Assembly: GCA_023362775.1 (NCBI GenBank)
Contig: JALMGJ010000005.1
Coordinates: forward strand, 90,170,421 to 90,234,420
From: Charina bottae
Taxonomy: Eukaryota > Chordata > Lepidosauria > Squamata > Charinaidae
Reading direction: 5' to 3'
DNA length: 64,000 nt
Shown: positions 20,881-31,461 of the stretch, in pieces
Layout of the letters: each line of letters opens with the position of its first letter
Position numbering within the stretch: position 1 is the stretch's first letter
Notes under the pieces: generated by a model
Seen by the model: the letters and a program-made list of their open reading frames with translations, nothing else
Databases searched by the model: none
What the model was told of the DNA's origin: nothing
Made by a program: the position numbers and the translations under genes

Positions 20881-21835
20881 GCATTTGTCAAGAACAGCTT
20901 AGATCAGCGGTGTCATTTCCTGGGATCATGGGTCAGCTGTGGTGGAAGCTGTATGAGCCCAGGAGAAGATACCGCTCCTTTAAGGTGTTTGTGACTATAC
21001 ACACTCCTGTGGGTGTTCTGCATCACATTTTGCCCTTCAAATCCAGATCTCTTCCCAACCCTACTAAACACATACACCCCTCCCCCACCCCAAACAAACA
21101 GGCTTTTAACTCTTAATATTAATTGATGGCTTTAATTTACCTACTTTTAACTTTGGTTTTAAATACGTTCTATTGTAAATCACCAAGAGACTTGAGTAGT
21201 CAGGGTTAGAACAAGTTTAATATAATATATACATAAATACATAAATAATGTAGGGCTTCCTTTTTTTGTATTGTCTTTAAGTGGCACTTTTATCTCTAAG
21301 TGGATATAACGGCATTTGGTGGTAATTTTATGAGACAATCAGACTTACCTGGGAGTAAATTTCACTGAACTGAACGTAACTTATTTTGAAACAGATTGCC
21401 CCGTCGAGTGCTAAACTTTATGCAATTTTTTCCCTACATATTTTAGAATGTAAACTTTTATTCTTCCTTATACTCTTTGTTTGGAGTTGAGAAGATGGTA
21501 GGCCTCCAAGCTGCATGTGGGAAGGAAATCTGGGATTAGGAAGAGAAAAGAATAGAATAGAATTTTCAGCCCACGAGGCCTATGATTGTGGCCTGCAGGG
21601 ATGGGAGATGTACTCAAGATCTCTGGAAGGTGATAACCAGATAACTGTCAGTTATTCTCTTCAAACATAGCTTGATTTATAGAAAAGTAGCCATATCTAA
21701 GCATGCTGTTGAAGGCAGAGGAGCAAAGGACAGTAACATTATTGGCAACTCCAACCTATCTGTTAGTTTTAGTTATTAGATCAGTCTTACAACATGATGC
21801 TTTACATATCTGGAGGGATTAGAGAAAGCGGTGTT
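20881..21835. other. No gene recognised
   Basis: Contains a short repeat piece near 21,340-21,380 (acttacctgggagtaaat) of a kind widespread in reptile genomes. No exon seen. Confidence 0.35.
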
Positions 21836-22142
21836 GGGACCACGGCGGCTCAGTGGTTAAGAGGCTGAGTCAGAGGCCATTAAGGCTGACAGCTCGGCAG
21901 TTCGAATCCCAAGAGCGCGAGCCGTGTGCCGGAGTGAGCTCCCGGCAATTAGTCCCAGTTCCTGCCAACCTAGCAGTTCAAAAGCATGCAAATGCGAGTA
22001 GAAGGTACCATTCCGGTGGGAAAAATCACAGGGACATGAAAGGAGCCTCCTCAGGCGTCCGCCGGGCAACAGTGATGTCACCGGCAAATCCTTTCACTAC
22101 AAAAGCACCTCGGTGCTTCTGACACAAAAAAAAAAGAGAGAG
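21836..22142 (+). mobile_element. Variant Sauria-type SINE with a different 3' tail and poly(A)
   Basis: The head (cggctcagtggttaagaggc, cagttcgaatccc) and centre (ccaacctagcagttc, gcatgcaaatgcgag) are Sauria-like, but after gaaggtaccattccggtggg the sequence changes to gcgtccgccgggcaacagtg and ends gcacctcggtgcttctgac plus a poly(A) run. It lacks the BovB-like tail. The flanks agagaaagcggtgtt and agagaaagtggtatt agree at 13 of 15 positions. Confidence 0.72.
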
Positions 22143-22756
22143 AGAGAAAGTGGTATTATAAGCAGAACAAGTATTTCTGTAGAACTGAACTTTTATTTTT
22201 AAAAAAGTATTGTGGTTTGTGTGCTAACATCTTTGGTTTCAGAAGCAATGAATTCGACATTCGGCAAGAAAGGAAGACTGATTCACAGGGAGCGGAGGAG
22301 GGTTCTAGGCTCGGCTTCATCCTGGCATGCTGTTTTTCCTGCACAGAGGGAGTGTTTCTGAATGGATGGTTAAATCATGTGATATTCCTCCTTCCCCGCT
22401 CCCCTCATTTTTGTGCTAAAATGCAGATCCAGGTGGATTCCATCAATAACAGGCCTTCGTGTTGCAATTTGGCCATTAATTTGTGTGGTTCACACATGAC
22501 AACACATTGTTTAAAACCCACAAGGGCTAGGATCAAACCACAAGGACTGCCTTAGCACAGGGATTGGCCGTCTTTTCCACACCTGACAAATCTTGTCTGA
22601 AGATCTACCCCACAGAATGGCTGTAGCGTTGTGAGAATGTATCGAGTTTTTGCAATGTCTTAGACAAGAACACTGAACTCTTGTGGAATCATTTGCAATA
22701 CTGCCAACCTCCTGTGAGATTTTAATGTTCTGGCTTAAGATGTCATGAGTTCACCC
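22143..22756. other. No feature recognised
   Basis: Moderately GC-balanced, with open frames on both strands and no motif. No repeat family assigned. Confidence 0.3.
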
Positions 22757-22830
22757 AAATTTATTTATTATTTGGATTTATCCCCGCCCATCTCTACCGT
22801 GGTAGACTCTGGGTGGTCTCAAAAATCTCA
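22757..22830 (-). repeat. LINE 3' tail module
   Basis: Minus strand: ccacccagagtctaccacgg, gtagagatgggcgg, ataaat and an A-rich tail. Same module as at 46.9 kb. Confidence 0.5.
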
Positions 22831-22912
22831 AAAGTTCTCACTAATCTATCTCACCTTCTCCACCTAGAAAGTAGGGATAATATTGATTTTCCTTGTCCAA
22901 TTACCTGGTAGC

Positions 22913-23075
22913 ATTTAGCCAATCTTGACTGATCTTGAAAAAAATTAAGCAGGGTCAGCCTTAGTTACTACTTGAATGGGGGAAATGTAAGAATGCAGGA
23001 CTTTTGGCTAGAAGAAGACAGTAGCAAACCACTTCAGTGTTATCACCAAGAAAAATCCATGAGGTCCAATTCAGA
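22913..23075 (+). repeat. 5S rRNA-derived SINE-like relic
   Basis: Contains gatcttgaaaaaaattaagc, agggtcagccttagttacta and cttgaatggggg, diverged 5S control-region pieces, then agtagcaaaccacttc. A second diverged copy follows from about 23,085. Confidence 0.5.
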
Positions 23076-23229
23076 AGGTCCTGAATGACCTTGGCTAATC
23101 TCAAAGCAGGGCTAGGTACATGGATGGTGGGCCACCAGAAAATAAGGCTGAAAACTAAATTGAGAAATAATAATGTTAAAAAATACTGCAATAAGGCCAT
23201 GGTAAATGCCTCTGTAGTGTTACCAGGAA

Positions 23230-25600
23230 AATATGATTATGTAGCCATCAGAAGTAGGGAGACCATCTACTTTTTATTGAACTTCCTTACAAGTAAGATG
23301 CACATGTATGAAATAAAGCAAAGCACTCCTGACATTCAAAGCATTCAGTGTAAACTTACTTCTTGTGTGATGCATTTTTCACTTACTGTACTCACAACAT
23401 TTCTAACATTAAGGGTCAGTCGAGGGGGTAAGAACCAAGGTTATACACCTTCCAGTTGTGACAGTTCTGTGTCTTTTAACAAGATGTTTCATTTTTATTT
23501 AGAAAGTTGTTGCTGTGCCAAAAATCTTTGGGTGCCCTCAGTATGTTCCTCCCATTTCAATTTGATATGTTCTGTGTTGAAACACTCACTGGGCTCCTTA
23601 GTATGTATGTATGAATGTCGGACTGCTAGAGTACTTCCATTATATGACCCAGGTTTACCTAGGGGTATGATTCAGCGCTGACCTCATTGCTCAATATAGA
23701 TCATTTATATTTTATGCTTCCAAAGTTTAATGTTTCTGCTATTTAGGTAAGTGCTGTTTGATGGGCCAATATTTTCTATTAGTGGAAATGATCCTTGGTT
23801 TCTTTTTTCAAATATGAAGGAAGCAGAAAAATACCTGATCTGAACTACTGAAAAGTGTTTAGAAAGGGAAGGGGATAAGGAGATTAGTGCCCAGCAGATA
23901 CACTCATGTACAGTTCCATAGACAGTAGTATATGGTATTACTAAACTGGCCTTCACAGTGGTAATGTAGTGCCTCCTTTAAGCCAAGCTCATTCATGAGA
24001 TTTCTTGGCAACAGTATAGAAGAATTTTTACCATAGTCGCCTTCTCAGATTTTCTTGACTCACCAGTCAGTCAAGTGGCAACCGATTGTCCACGAAAACA
24101 TATGAACAGAACCTGATTTAAAGTTCTAGCACACGCTTCTGATGCTCTTAGTAGCCAAGTAATTAAGTCTCTTTGTGCTGGACACTTCCTCTTGTACACT
24201 TGGATCGACACAAGAGAGCCTCCTCTGGATTCCCATAATAATCGAAGTGTGGTGGATGAATATAAAGTTGCCAACTGTCTATTTTTCCTCCAGCTGACCA
24301 GCTGACTAGGAAAAATGGAAAAGTCATTAAATCTTAGGACTGATCTGATGAAACATGAATGTTGTTACTGAACGTGCCCTGATTTGTCCTAGCCTCTTAT
24401 CATATTCCGTTAGGTTTGACCCGACAAGTTTTATCTACCAATTGTATCACTGACAGAATCCACCCCAGCTACCTCATCCTGAAGGCAGTATTTTTATCAT
24501 CAGAAGTTGGCAGTGGTACCCATGAGAGATCTGTTAGAATCTACCAAGACACTTGGCTGATTGGTGACTCAAAAAGTATTCTAGAAGAAAGCAATGGTAA
24601 AGCTTGTTGCATGTTCCAGGGGAAGTCGTTCCACACTTTGTGAAGAGGGCCATCTGTAAAAGGTGTATCTACAAAAGGTGACCTCTGATGACCTCAGAGA
24701 AGAGGTTGCTCTATTCAGGAAGAAGTGGGTTCTGGGGACCAAGATGAGAAAAGCCCAACCACTGATACCTTGTTACAGCATTCATGGGCCAAACCACATA
24801 TCATGCGTAAAATCTGTGCTACTTCTCAGTATTTCTCTTCTCCAAAGGATGCTTTGAGACATATGGGCTACCAGAAGTCCTTACAATGTGACAACCTCCA
24901 ACCTTATAAATCAAATCAAATCAAAGTTTATTGATTAGCCCTTAGGCCATATCAAAATACAAGATTATACAATAAATGTTATTAAAACTAAATAAAATTA
25001 ATATAAAAGGCAAATTGGATAAGAAGTAAATAAAAATACTGTAGTTAAATATACATTTAAGTGAAAATACACATCAAATTTCTGTGTCACCCCTACAATT
25101 TACCCCGATCAACCCCACATATTTAGATCTCAAGCTTATTGTTTCGCTTAAATACAGTGCTGTGTTATATGTTATTTTTGGGTCTTGGCCACACATAAAA
25201 TATGATGTTTTGATATGTGATTCCCAATGGGTCGTTCGTTTAATATATGGGCCAAGGTACAGATCTCTCACATTCACCTCTTGCGTGAAAAGCTAACGTT
25301 GCACCAGACCTTGGATATTTCATGCTGTCCAAAGTTGCTATTGGCTTGCACCCACTGAAACCAGGATAGCAAAAGAGACATGAATTAATACAGAAAAACC
25401 AAGCATATATACAATGCCATGGTGGCTGTTTTCCTTTTAAATTCAAATCTGCTTTACAGGGGAATAATTCTGATCTGAGGACAAGGAACAGAGGGGCTTT
25501 CCCAACTGCCCAAATTCCTGTTCCCTTTGGCTTTCTCTAAAGTTGCTTTTCCTCCCCCAGGACTCCAGTTCTCAACAACAACACGTTTATTACAGCCCTA
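23230..25600. other. No gene recognised
   Basis: Open frames reach about 100 codons but have no motif. A piece near 24,900-25,060 (tttattgattagcccttagg, then AT-rich) looks like a dispersed repeat I cannot name. Confidence 0.3.
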
Positions 25601-25604
25601 AGGC

Positions 25605-25886
25605 CACTAGGGGGCGGTGCTCATCTCTGTTTCTTAGCCGAAGAGCCAGCGCTGTCCGAAGATGCTTCCGCGGTCATGTGGCCGGCCTGACGCGGGCGGA
25701 ACGCTGTTACCTTCCCACCGAAGTGGTACCTATTCATCTACTTGCATTTGCATGCTTTCGAATTGCTAGGTTGGCAAGAGCTGGGGTGAGTGTGGGAGCT
25801 CACTCCCTCATGCAGCGCTCGGGTCTCGAACCGCTTACCTTCCGATCGACAAGCCTGGCGTCTTAACCACTGAGCCATCGCACCAT
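25605..25886 (-). mobile_element. Sauria-type SINE
   Basis: Minus strand shows the tRNA head (gatggctcagtggttaagac), centre and the agccgaag/cggctaagaaacagag region. The last 3' bases (gtcggacacgact and tail) are missing. Its tRNA end abuts a long CA/TA microsatellite. Confidence 0.85.
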
Positions 25887-25912
25887 ATACACACACACAC
25901 ACACACACACAT

Positions 25913-25974
<62 letters not shown>
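25887..25974. repeat. (CA)n(TA)n microsatellite
   Basis: An interrupted CA run followed by TA repeats, lying exactly between a SINE and the first base of an RTE element. Confidence 0.93.
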
Positions 25975-28900
25975 CCAGCAAAGGAGATTGTTACCTTGTC
26001 GTGGTGCTGGAGCTTGAGCACCTCAATGAAACCATGAGCTAAACCGTGAAGGGACACCCAAGACGGGAAGGTCGTGGCAGAGAGGTCAGACTAAATACGA
26101 TCCCTGGGGAAGGTAATGGCAACCCACCCCAGTATTCTTGCCGTGAAAACTAAATGGATCAGTACAACCAGAGATAGGTCGGTATACCATCGGAAGATGG
26201 GACTCCCAGGTCGGAAGATGGTCAAAATGCTACTGGGGAGGAACAGAGGATACGTTCAACTAGCCCCAGATGTGATGACGCAGCTAGCTCAAAGCCGAAA
26301 GGATGGCTAGCGGCCGACGGTGCTGGTGGTGAACGACGAATCCGATGTTCTAAAGATCAACACACCATAGGAACCTGGAATGTAAGATCTATGAGCCAGG
26401 GCAAATTGGATGTGGTTATTGGTGAGATGTCAAGATTAAATATAGACATTTTAGGTGTCAGTGAACTGAAATGGACTGGAATGGGCCACTTCACATCAGA
26501 TGACCACCAGATCTACTACTGTGGACAAGAGGACCACAGAAGAAATGGAGTAGCCTTCATAATTAATAATAAAGTGGCTAAAGCAGTGCTTGGATACAAT
26601 CCAAAAAACGATAGAATGATCTCAATTCGAATTCAGGGTAAGCCATTTAACATCACAGTGATCCAAATATACGCCCCAACCACAGATGCTGAAGAAGCAG
26701 AAGTAGATCAGTTCTATGAGGATCTGCAGCACCTACTGGATAATACACCAAAAAGAGATGTTATTTTCATTACAGGAGACTGGAATGCTAAGGTGGGTAG
26801 TCAAACGACACCTGGAATTACAGGCAAGCATGGTCTGGGAGAACAAAATGAAGCAGGACATAGGCTGATAAAATTTTGCCAAGACAACTCACTGTGCATA
26901 ACAAACACTCTCTTCCAACAACCTAAAAGACGACTTTAAACATGGACTTCACCAGGTGGTCGACACCGAAATCAGATTGACTACATCCTTTGCAGCCAAA
27001 GGTGGCGGACATCTATACAGTCGGTAAAAACAAGACCTGGAGCTGACTGTAGTTCAGATCACGAACTTCTTATTGCAAAATTTAGAATCAGACTAAAGAG
27101 AATAGGGAAGACCCACAGATCAGTTAGATATGAGCTCACTAATATTCCTAAGGAATATGCAGTGAAGGTGAAGAATAGATTTAAGGGACTAGATGTAGTA
27201 GATAGGGTCCCGGAAGAACTATGGACAGAAGTTCGCAACATTGTTCAGGAGGCGGCAACAAAAAACGTCCCAAAGAAAAAGAAAACCAAGAAGGCAAGAT
27301 GGCTGTCTGCTGAGACACTGGAAGTAGCCCAAGAAAGAAGGAAAGCAAAAGGCAACAGTGATAGGGGAGATATGCCCAATTAAATGCAAAATTCCAGAGG
27401 TTAGCCAGAAGAGATAAGGAATTATTTTTAAACAAGCAATGTGCGGAAGTGGAAGAAGACAATAGAATAGGAAGGACAAGAGGCCTCTTCCAGAAAATTA
27501 GAAACATCGGAGGTAAATTCCAGGCAAAAATGGGTATGATCAAAAACAAAGATGGTAAGGACCTAACAGAAGCAGAAGAGATCAAGAAAAGGTGGCAAGA
27601 ATATACGGAAGATCTGTATAGGAAGGATAATAATATTGGAGATAGCTTTGACGGTGTGGTCAGTGAGTTAGAGCCAGACATCCTGAAGAGTGAGGTTGAA
27701 TGGGCCTTAAGAAGCATTGCTAATAACAAGGCAGCAGGAGACGACGGTATCCCAGCTGAACTGTTTAAAATCTTGCAAGATGATGCTGTCAAGGTGATGC
27801 ATGCCATATGCCAGCAAATTTGGAAAACACAAGAATGGCCATCAGATTGGAAAAAATCAACTTATATCCCCATACCAAAAAAGGGAAGCACTAAAGAATG
27901 TTCAAACTATCGAACAGTGGCACTTATTTCACATGCCAGTAAGGTAATGCTCAAGATCTTGCAAGGTAGACTCCAGCAATTCATGGAGCGAGAATTGCCA
28001 GATGTACAAGCTGGGTTTAGAAAAGGCAGAGGAACTAGAGACCAAATTGCCAATATCCGCTGGATAATGGAGAAAACCAGGGAGTTTCAGAAAAACATCT
28101 GTTTTTGTTTTATTGACTATTCTAAAGCCTTTGACTGTGTGGATCATAACAAATTGTGGCAAGTTCTTGGTGGTATGGGGATACCAAGTCATCTTGTCTG
28201 CCTCCTGAGGAATCTGTATAACGACCAAGTAGCAACGGTAAGAACAGAGCACGGAACAACGGACTGGTTTAAGATTGGGAAAGGAGTACGGCAGGGCTGT
28301 ATACTCTCACCCTACCTATTCAACCTGTACGCAGAACACATCATGTGACGTGCTGGGCTTGAGGAATCCAAGGCTGGAGTTAAAATCGCTGGAAGAAACA
28401 TTAACAATCTTAGATATGCAGATGATACCACTTTGATGGCTGAAAGCGAGGAGGAGTTGAGGAGCCTTATGACGAAGGTGAAAGAAGAAAGTGCAAAAGC
28501 TGGGTTGCAGTTAAACCTTAAAAAAACCAAGATTATGGCAACCAGCTTGATTGATAACTGGCAAATAGAGGGAGAAAACATGGAGGCAGTGACAGACTTT
28601 GTATTTCTAGGCGCAAAGATTACTGCAGATGCTGACCTCAGCCAGGAAATCAGAAGACGTCTACTTCTTGGGAGGAGAGCAATGGCAAATCTTGATAAAA
28701 TAGTTAAGAGCAGAGACATCACACTGACAACAAAGGTCCACATAATTAAAGCAATGGTATTCCCTGTAGTAACCTATGGCTGTGAGAGCTGGACCATAAG
28801 GAAGGCTGAGCAAAGGAAGATAGATGCTTTTGAACTGTGGTGTTGGAGGAAAATTCTGAGAGTGCCTTGGACTGCAAGAAGATCAAACCAGTCCATACTC

Positions 28901-29195
28901 CAGGAAATAAAGCCAGACTGCTCACTTGAGGGAATGATATTAAAGGCAAAACTGAAGTACTTTGGCCACAGAATGCGAAGACAGGATACCCTGGAGAAGA
29001 TGCTGATGCTGGGGAAAGTGGAAGGCAAAAGGAAGAGGGGCCGACCAAGGGCAAGATGGATGGATGGTATTCTGGAGGTGACAGACTCAACCACGGGGGA
29101 GCTGGGGATGGTGACGGCCGACAGGAAGCTCTGGCGTGGGCTGGTCCATGAAGTCACGAAGAGTCGGAAGCAACTGAACGAATAAACAACAAATA
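25975..29195 (+). mobile_element. Full-length RTE LINE (BovB relative), inactivated
   Basis: Starts ccagcaaaggagattgttac after the TA run and ends gaacgaataaacaac before an ATATAC microsatellite, about 3.2 kb, the usual length for RTE/BovB. The 5' leader (26.0-26.39 kb) resembles the BovB copy at 34.6 kb (agtattcttgccgtgaaaac against agtatccttgccaagaaaac) but is clearly a different subfamily. It is the parent type of the fragments at 8.5, 19.9 and 60.5 kb. Confidence 0.9.
26391..29185 (+). pseudogene. RTE endonuclease-reverse transcriptase, three breaks
   Basis: Family role: one protein nicks target DNA with an apurinic-type endonuclease and copies its own RNA from the nick. Visible parts: endonuclease motifs SELKWTG, IYAPTTD and GDWNAKVG in 26,391-26,939; RT motifs FIDYSKAFD and GVRQGCILSP in 27,449-28,348; the YADD box and C-terminal VHEVTKSRKQLNE in 28,433-29,185 or just before it. 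Breaks: a stop at 26,937-26,939, a frameshift near 27,360-27,400, and a stop at 28,346-28,348 between the RT motifs. With only three lesions in about 2.8 kb it is not ancient, but it cannot make a full protein. Confidence 0.9.
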
Positions 29196-29196
29196 T

Positions 29197-29271
<75 letters not shown>

Positions 29272-29274
29272 CAC

Positions 29275-29305
<31 letters not shown>

Positions 29306-29308
29306 CAA
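29193..29308. repeat. (ATATAC)n(CA)n microsatellite
   Basis: Begins at the 3' end of the RTE element and probably grew from its simple-repeat tail. Confidence 0.93.
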
Positions 29309-29309
29309 T

Positions 29310-30480
29310 TAGTATAATATGATCCAAAATTAATTAAGAATGAAAATACCAAAATAAACCGAAATAAAATACTACATCAAGAAATTCTAAATCTAAGCGA
29401 TGGTGCGGCGTATTGTGCGGACGGTAGCACAGAACTGGGCAACCTGGGAGGATATTTTCCGGTCCTTGTCCGAAAGAAGTAGCATTAAATAGACCCAGGT
29501 TCAGCCCCATTAGTATTTAGCGATCATTTTAAGTCATCGTGGCTAAAAAAAGCCTTAGATAAAATTAAATTGCTGGGCTTCTCTATGGAAAGTCTGTGCT
29601 CATTAGGATTTGATAACGCTAGAACGGCCCTGAAACCACGGCCTCCAGTTCTCAGCTTTCTGCAAGCTGGAAATGCTCCTTTTCATTCCCCGTCTTCTCC
29701 CTAGAGGTGATACGTTTATTCCAGGCAAGGGTCAAATCTTGCTCACAAAGCTTGTGACTAACCCAGTGCCATGAGCAGAGCCAGCAAAATGAAACTGAAA
29801 TCCAACTTGTGAACCTGCTGAATGAAGCATAGACGCCCAGGAATATCTCTGCAAAGCACTCCCAGTGTAACAAAGCAGGAGAAAAAGCTGGTTTGTTTTT
29901 AAGAAATCAATAGTCGCTTGGTTTTCTTTGGAGGGGAGGGAGGTGCCGAATCGAGGGATGAGGACAGGCTGTTCTACATTTTGTAATTACTGACTCGGGC
30001 AGCAGCAGCAGCAGCAGCATTATCTGACTGCATTATCTGACTGAATGACTGCATTCCTTTGCTAGCTGCATCCTAGAAGGTTTCCAAGAAGAAAGTGATG
30101 GAAAACTGCAGAGCTCTTGATCCAAGCAGTGTCAGTAATTTTTCTGACTTCACTGGGCTGATTCCACATTAGCAGCTGGGCTGGCCCAAGAAAGCAGTTT
30201 TAAGCTTTTCGTAAATGACACACACTTTTCCTTCTGTCATCAGCCTGGAGACCCACACGGGTCAGATTCTTGATAGGAAAGAAGGGAGCTCTCGGACTCA
30301 GGTGAAGATACGAGGACCAGCCTCTTTTGAGGTTCAGCAAATTGGTTATTCTTGGGGGTACAGAAAAAGTGAATTGTGTATTTATTTATTTATTTATTGG
30401 TCAGATGATGCAAAGATGTTACAGAATTAGCCACCTGGAAGCTCATTGGAAGTATGTAACCAGATCTGGCTGCAGAAAAC
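29310..30480. other. No gene recognised
   Basis: Contains a GCA triplet run at about 30,000-30,019 and a short TTTA run at 30,379-30,400. No exon or repeat family assigned. Confidence 0.35.
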
Positions 30481-30487
30481 CATCAGA

Positions 30488-30545
30488 TCAATAGAGGGCA
30501 GCAAAGAGATACCTACAACTAACATTTTGCTGCCCCCTGGTGGTC
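30488..30545. promoter_or_regulatory. Candidate CTCF site with inverted partner
   Basis: gctgccccctggtggtc at 30,529-30,545 is, on the minus strand, an essentially perfect CTCF core (CCACCAGGGGGCAGC). A weaker plus-strand partner, aatagagggcagc, lies at 30,490-30,502. It is about 5.4 kb before the CpG island and 7.2 kb before the putative first exon. Function is inference. Confidence 0.5.
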
Positions 30546-30837
30546 ATGTGGATTTTTTCTACTCAGATCTGATAGCCCTAATGTAAGACCCAGAGCAAGA
30601 AACCTTGAAGAGATATAGGTGTACAATCACCCCTCTAGAAAGGTGTGTTGAGCAACCTTGCGTTTAATTTATTACTTACAGCATGGAAATCAGGAATTAC
30701 TTGACTGGCGATTGGCTGATATTCAGACTAGGTTGAGTTTCATTCAATCTTCCATCATTCTGGAAGCTTTTAGTAACTACTCTCAGTTTGGCTCAGGGAC
30801 ATATAAGTAACAGCAACCAAGTTTTAAGCAGGGTTCA

Positions 30838-31062
30838 CACTCGCCCCAGCTCTTGCCAACCTAGCAATTCGAAAGCATGCAAATGCAAGTAGATAAATAG
30901 GTACCACTTCCGTGGGAAGGTAACAGCGTTCCGTGCGCGACATGCCGACCACATGACCGTGGAAGCATCTTCAGACAGCGCTGGCTCTTCGGCTAACAAA
31001 CGGAGATGAGCACCAGCCCCTAGAGTCAGACACGACTGTGCAGGGGAAAACCTTTACCTTTA
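30838..31062 (+). mobile_element. Sauria-type SINE, 5'-truncated
   Basis: Starts within the central domain (cactcgccccagctcttgcc) and runs to gagtcagacacgactgtgc and cctttaccttta. Directly followed by a second, full-length copy in the same orientation. Confidence 0.88.
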
Positions 31063-31066
31063 ATGT

Positions 31067-31402
31067 AGGGGAGTGGTGGCTCAGAGGGTAAGACGCCAGG
31101 CTTGTAGATCGGAAGATCGCAAGTTCTGAGGTTCGAATCCCTAGCCCTGCGTGCAGAGTGAGCTCCCGCACTCGCCCCAGCTCTTGCCAACCTAGCAATT
31201 CGAAAGCATGCAAATGCAAGTAGATGAATAGGTACCACTTTGGTGGGTAGGTAACAGCGTTCCACGCACATCATGCGGCCACATGACCGCGGAAGCGTCT
31301 TCGGACAAAGCTGGCTCTTCGGCTAACAAACGGAGATGAGCGCCGGCCTCTAGAGTCGGACACGACTGCACAAATGTGCAGGGGAAACCTTTACCTTTTT
31401 AC
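31067..31402 (+). mobile_element. Sauria-type SINE, full length
   Basis: Complete tRNA head, centre and 3' tail (gagtcggacacgactgcac, cctttaccttttt). It lies tandem with the truncated copy before it, and its 3' tail is followed by a further SINE-tail fragment into which the BovB element inserted. Confidence 0.9.
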
Positions 31403-31412
31403 TTTGCAGAAT

Positions 31413-31460
31413 TATGTCATAAATGCACAAATGTGCGAGGGGAACCTTTACCTTTACCTA
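31413..31460 (+). repeat. SINE 3'-tail fragment at the BovB insertion site
   Basis: Only the last part of the SINE is present: gcacaaatgtgcgaggggaa then cctttacctttacc. The BovB element starts at its very end. Confidence 0.75.
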
Positions 31461-31461
31461 T

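Noticed and set aside
23085..23681. 198-codon plus-strand frame
   Set aside because: Its first part is a 5S-derived repeat and the rest has no recognisable domain.
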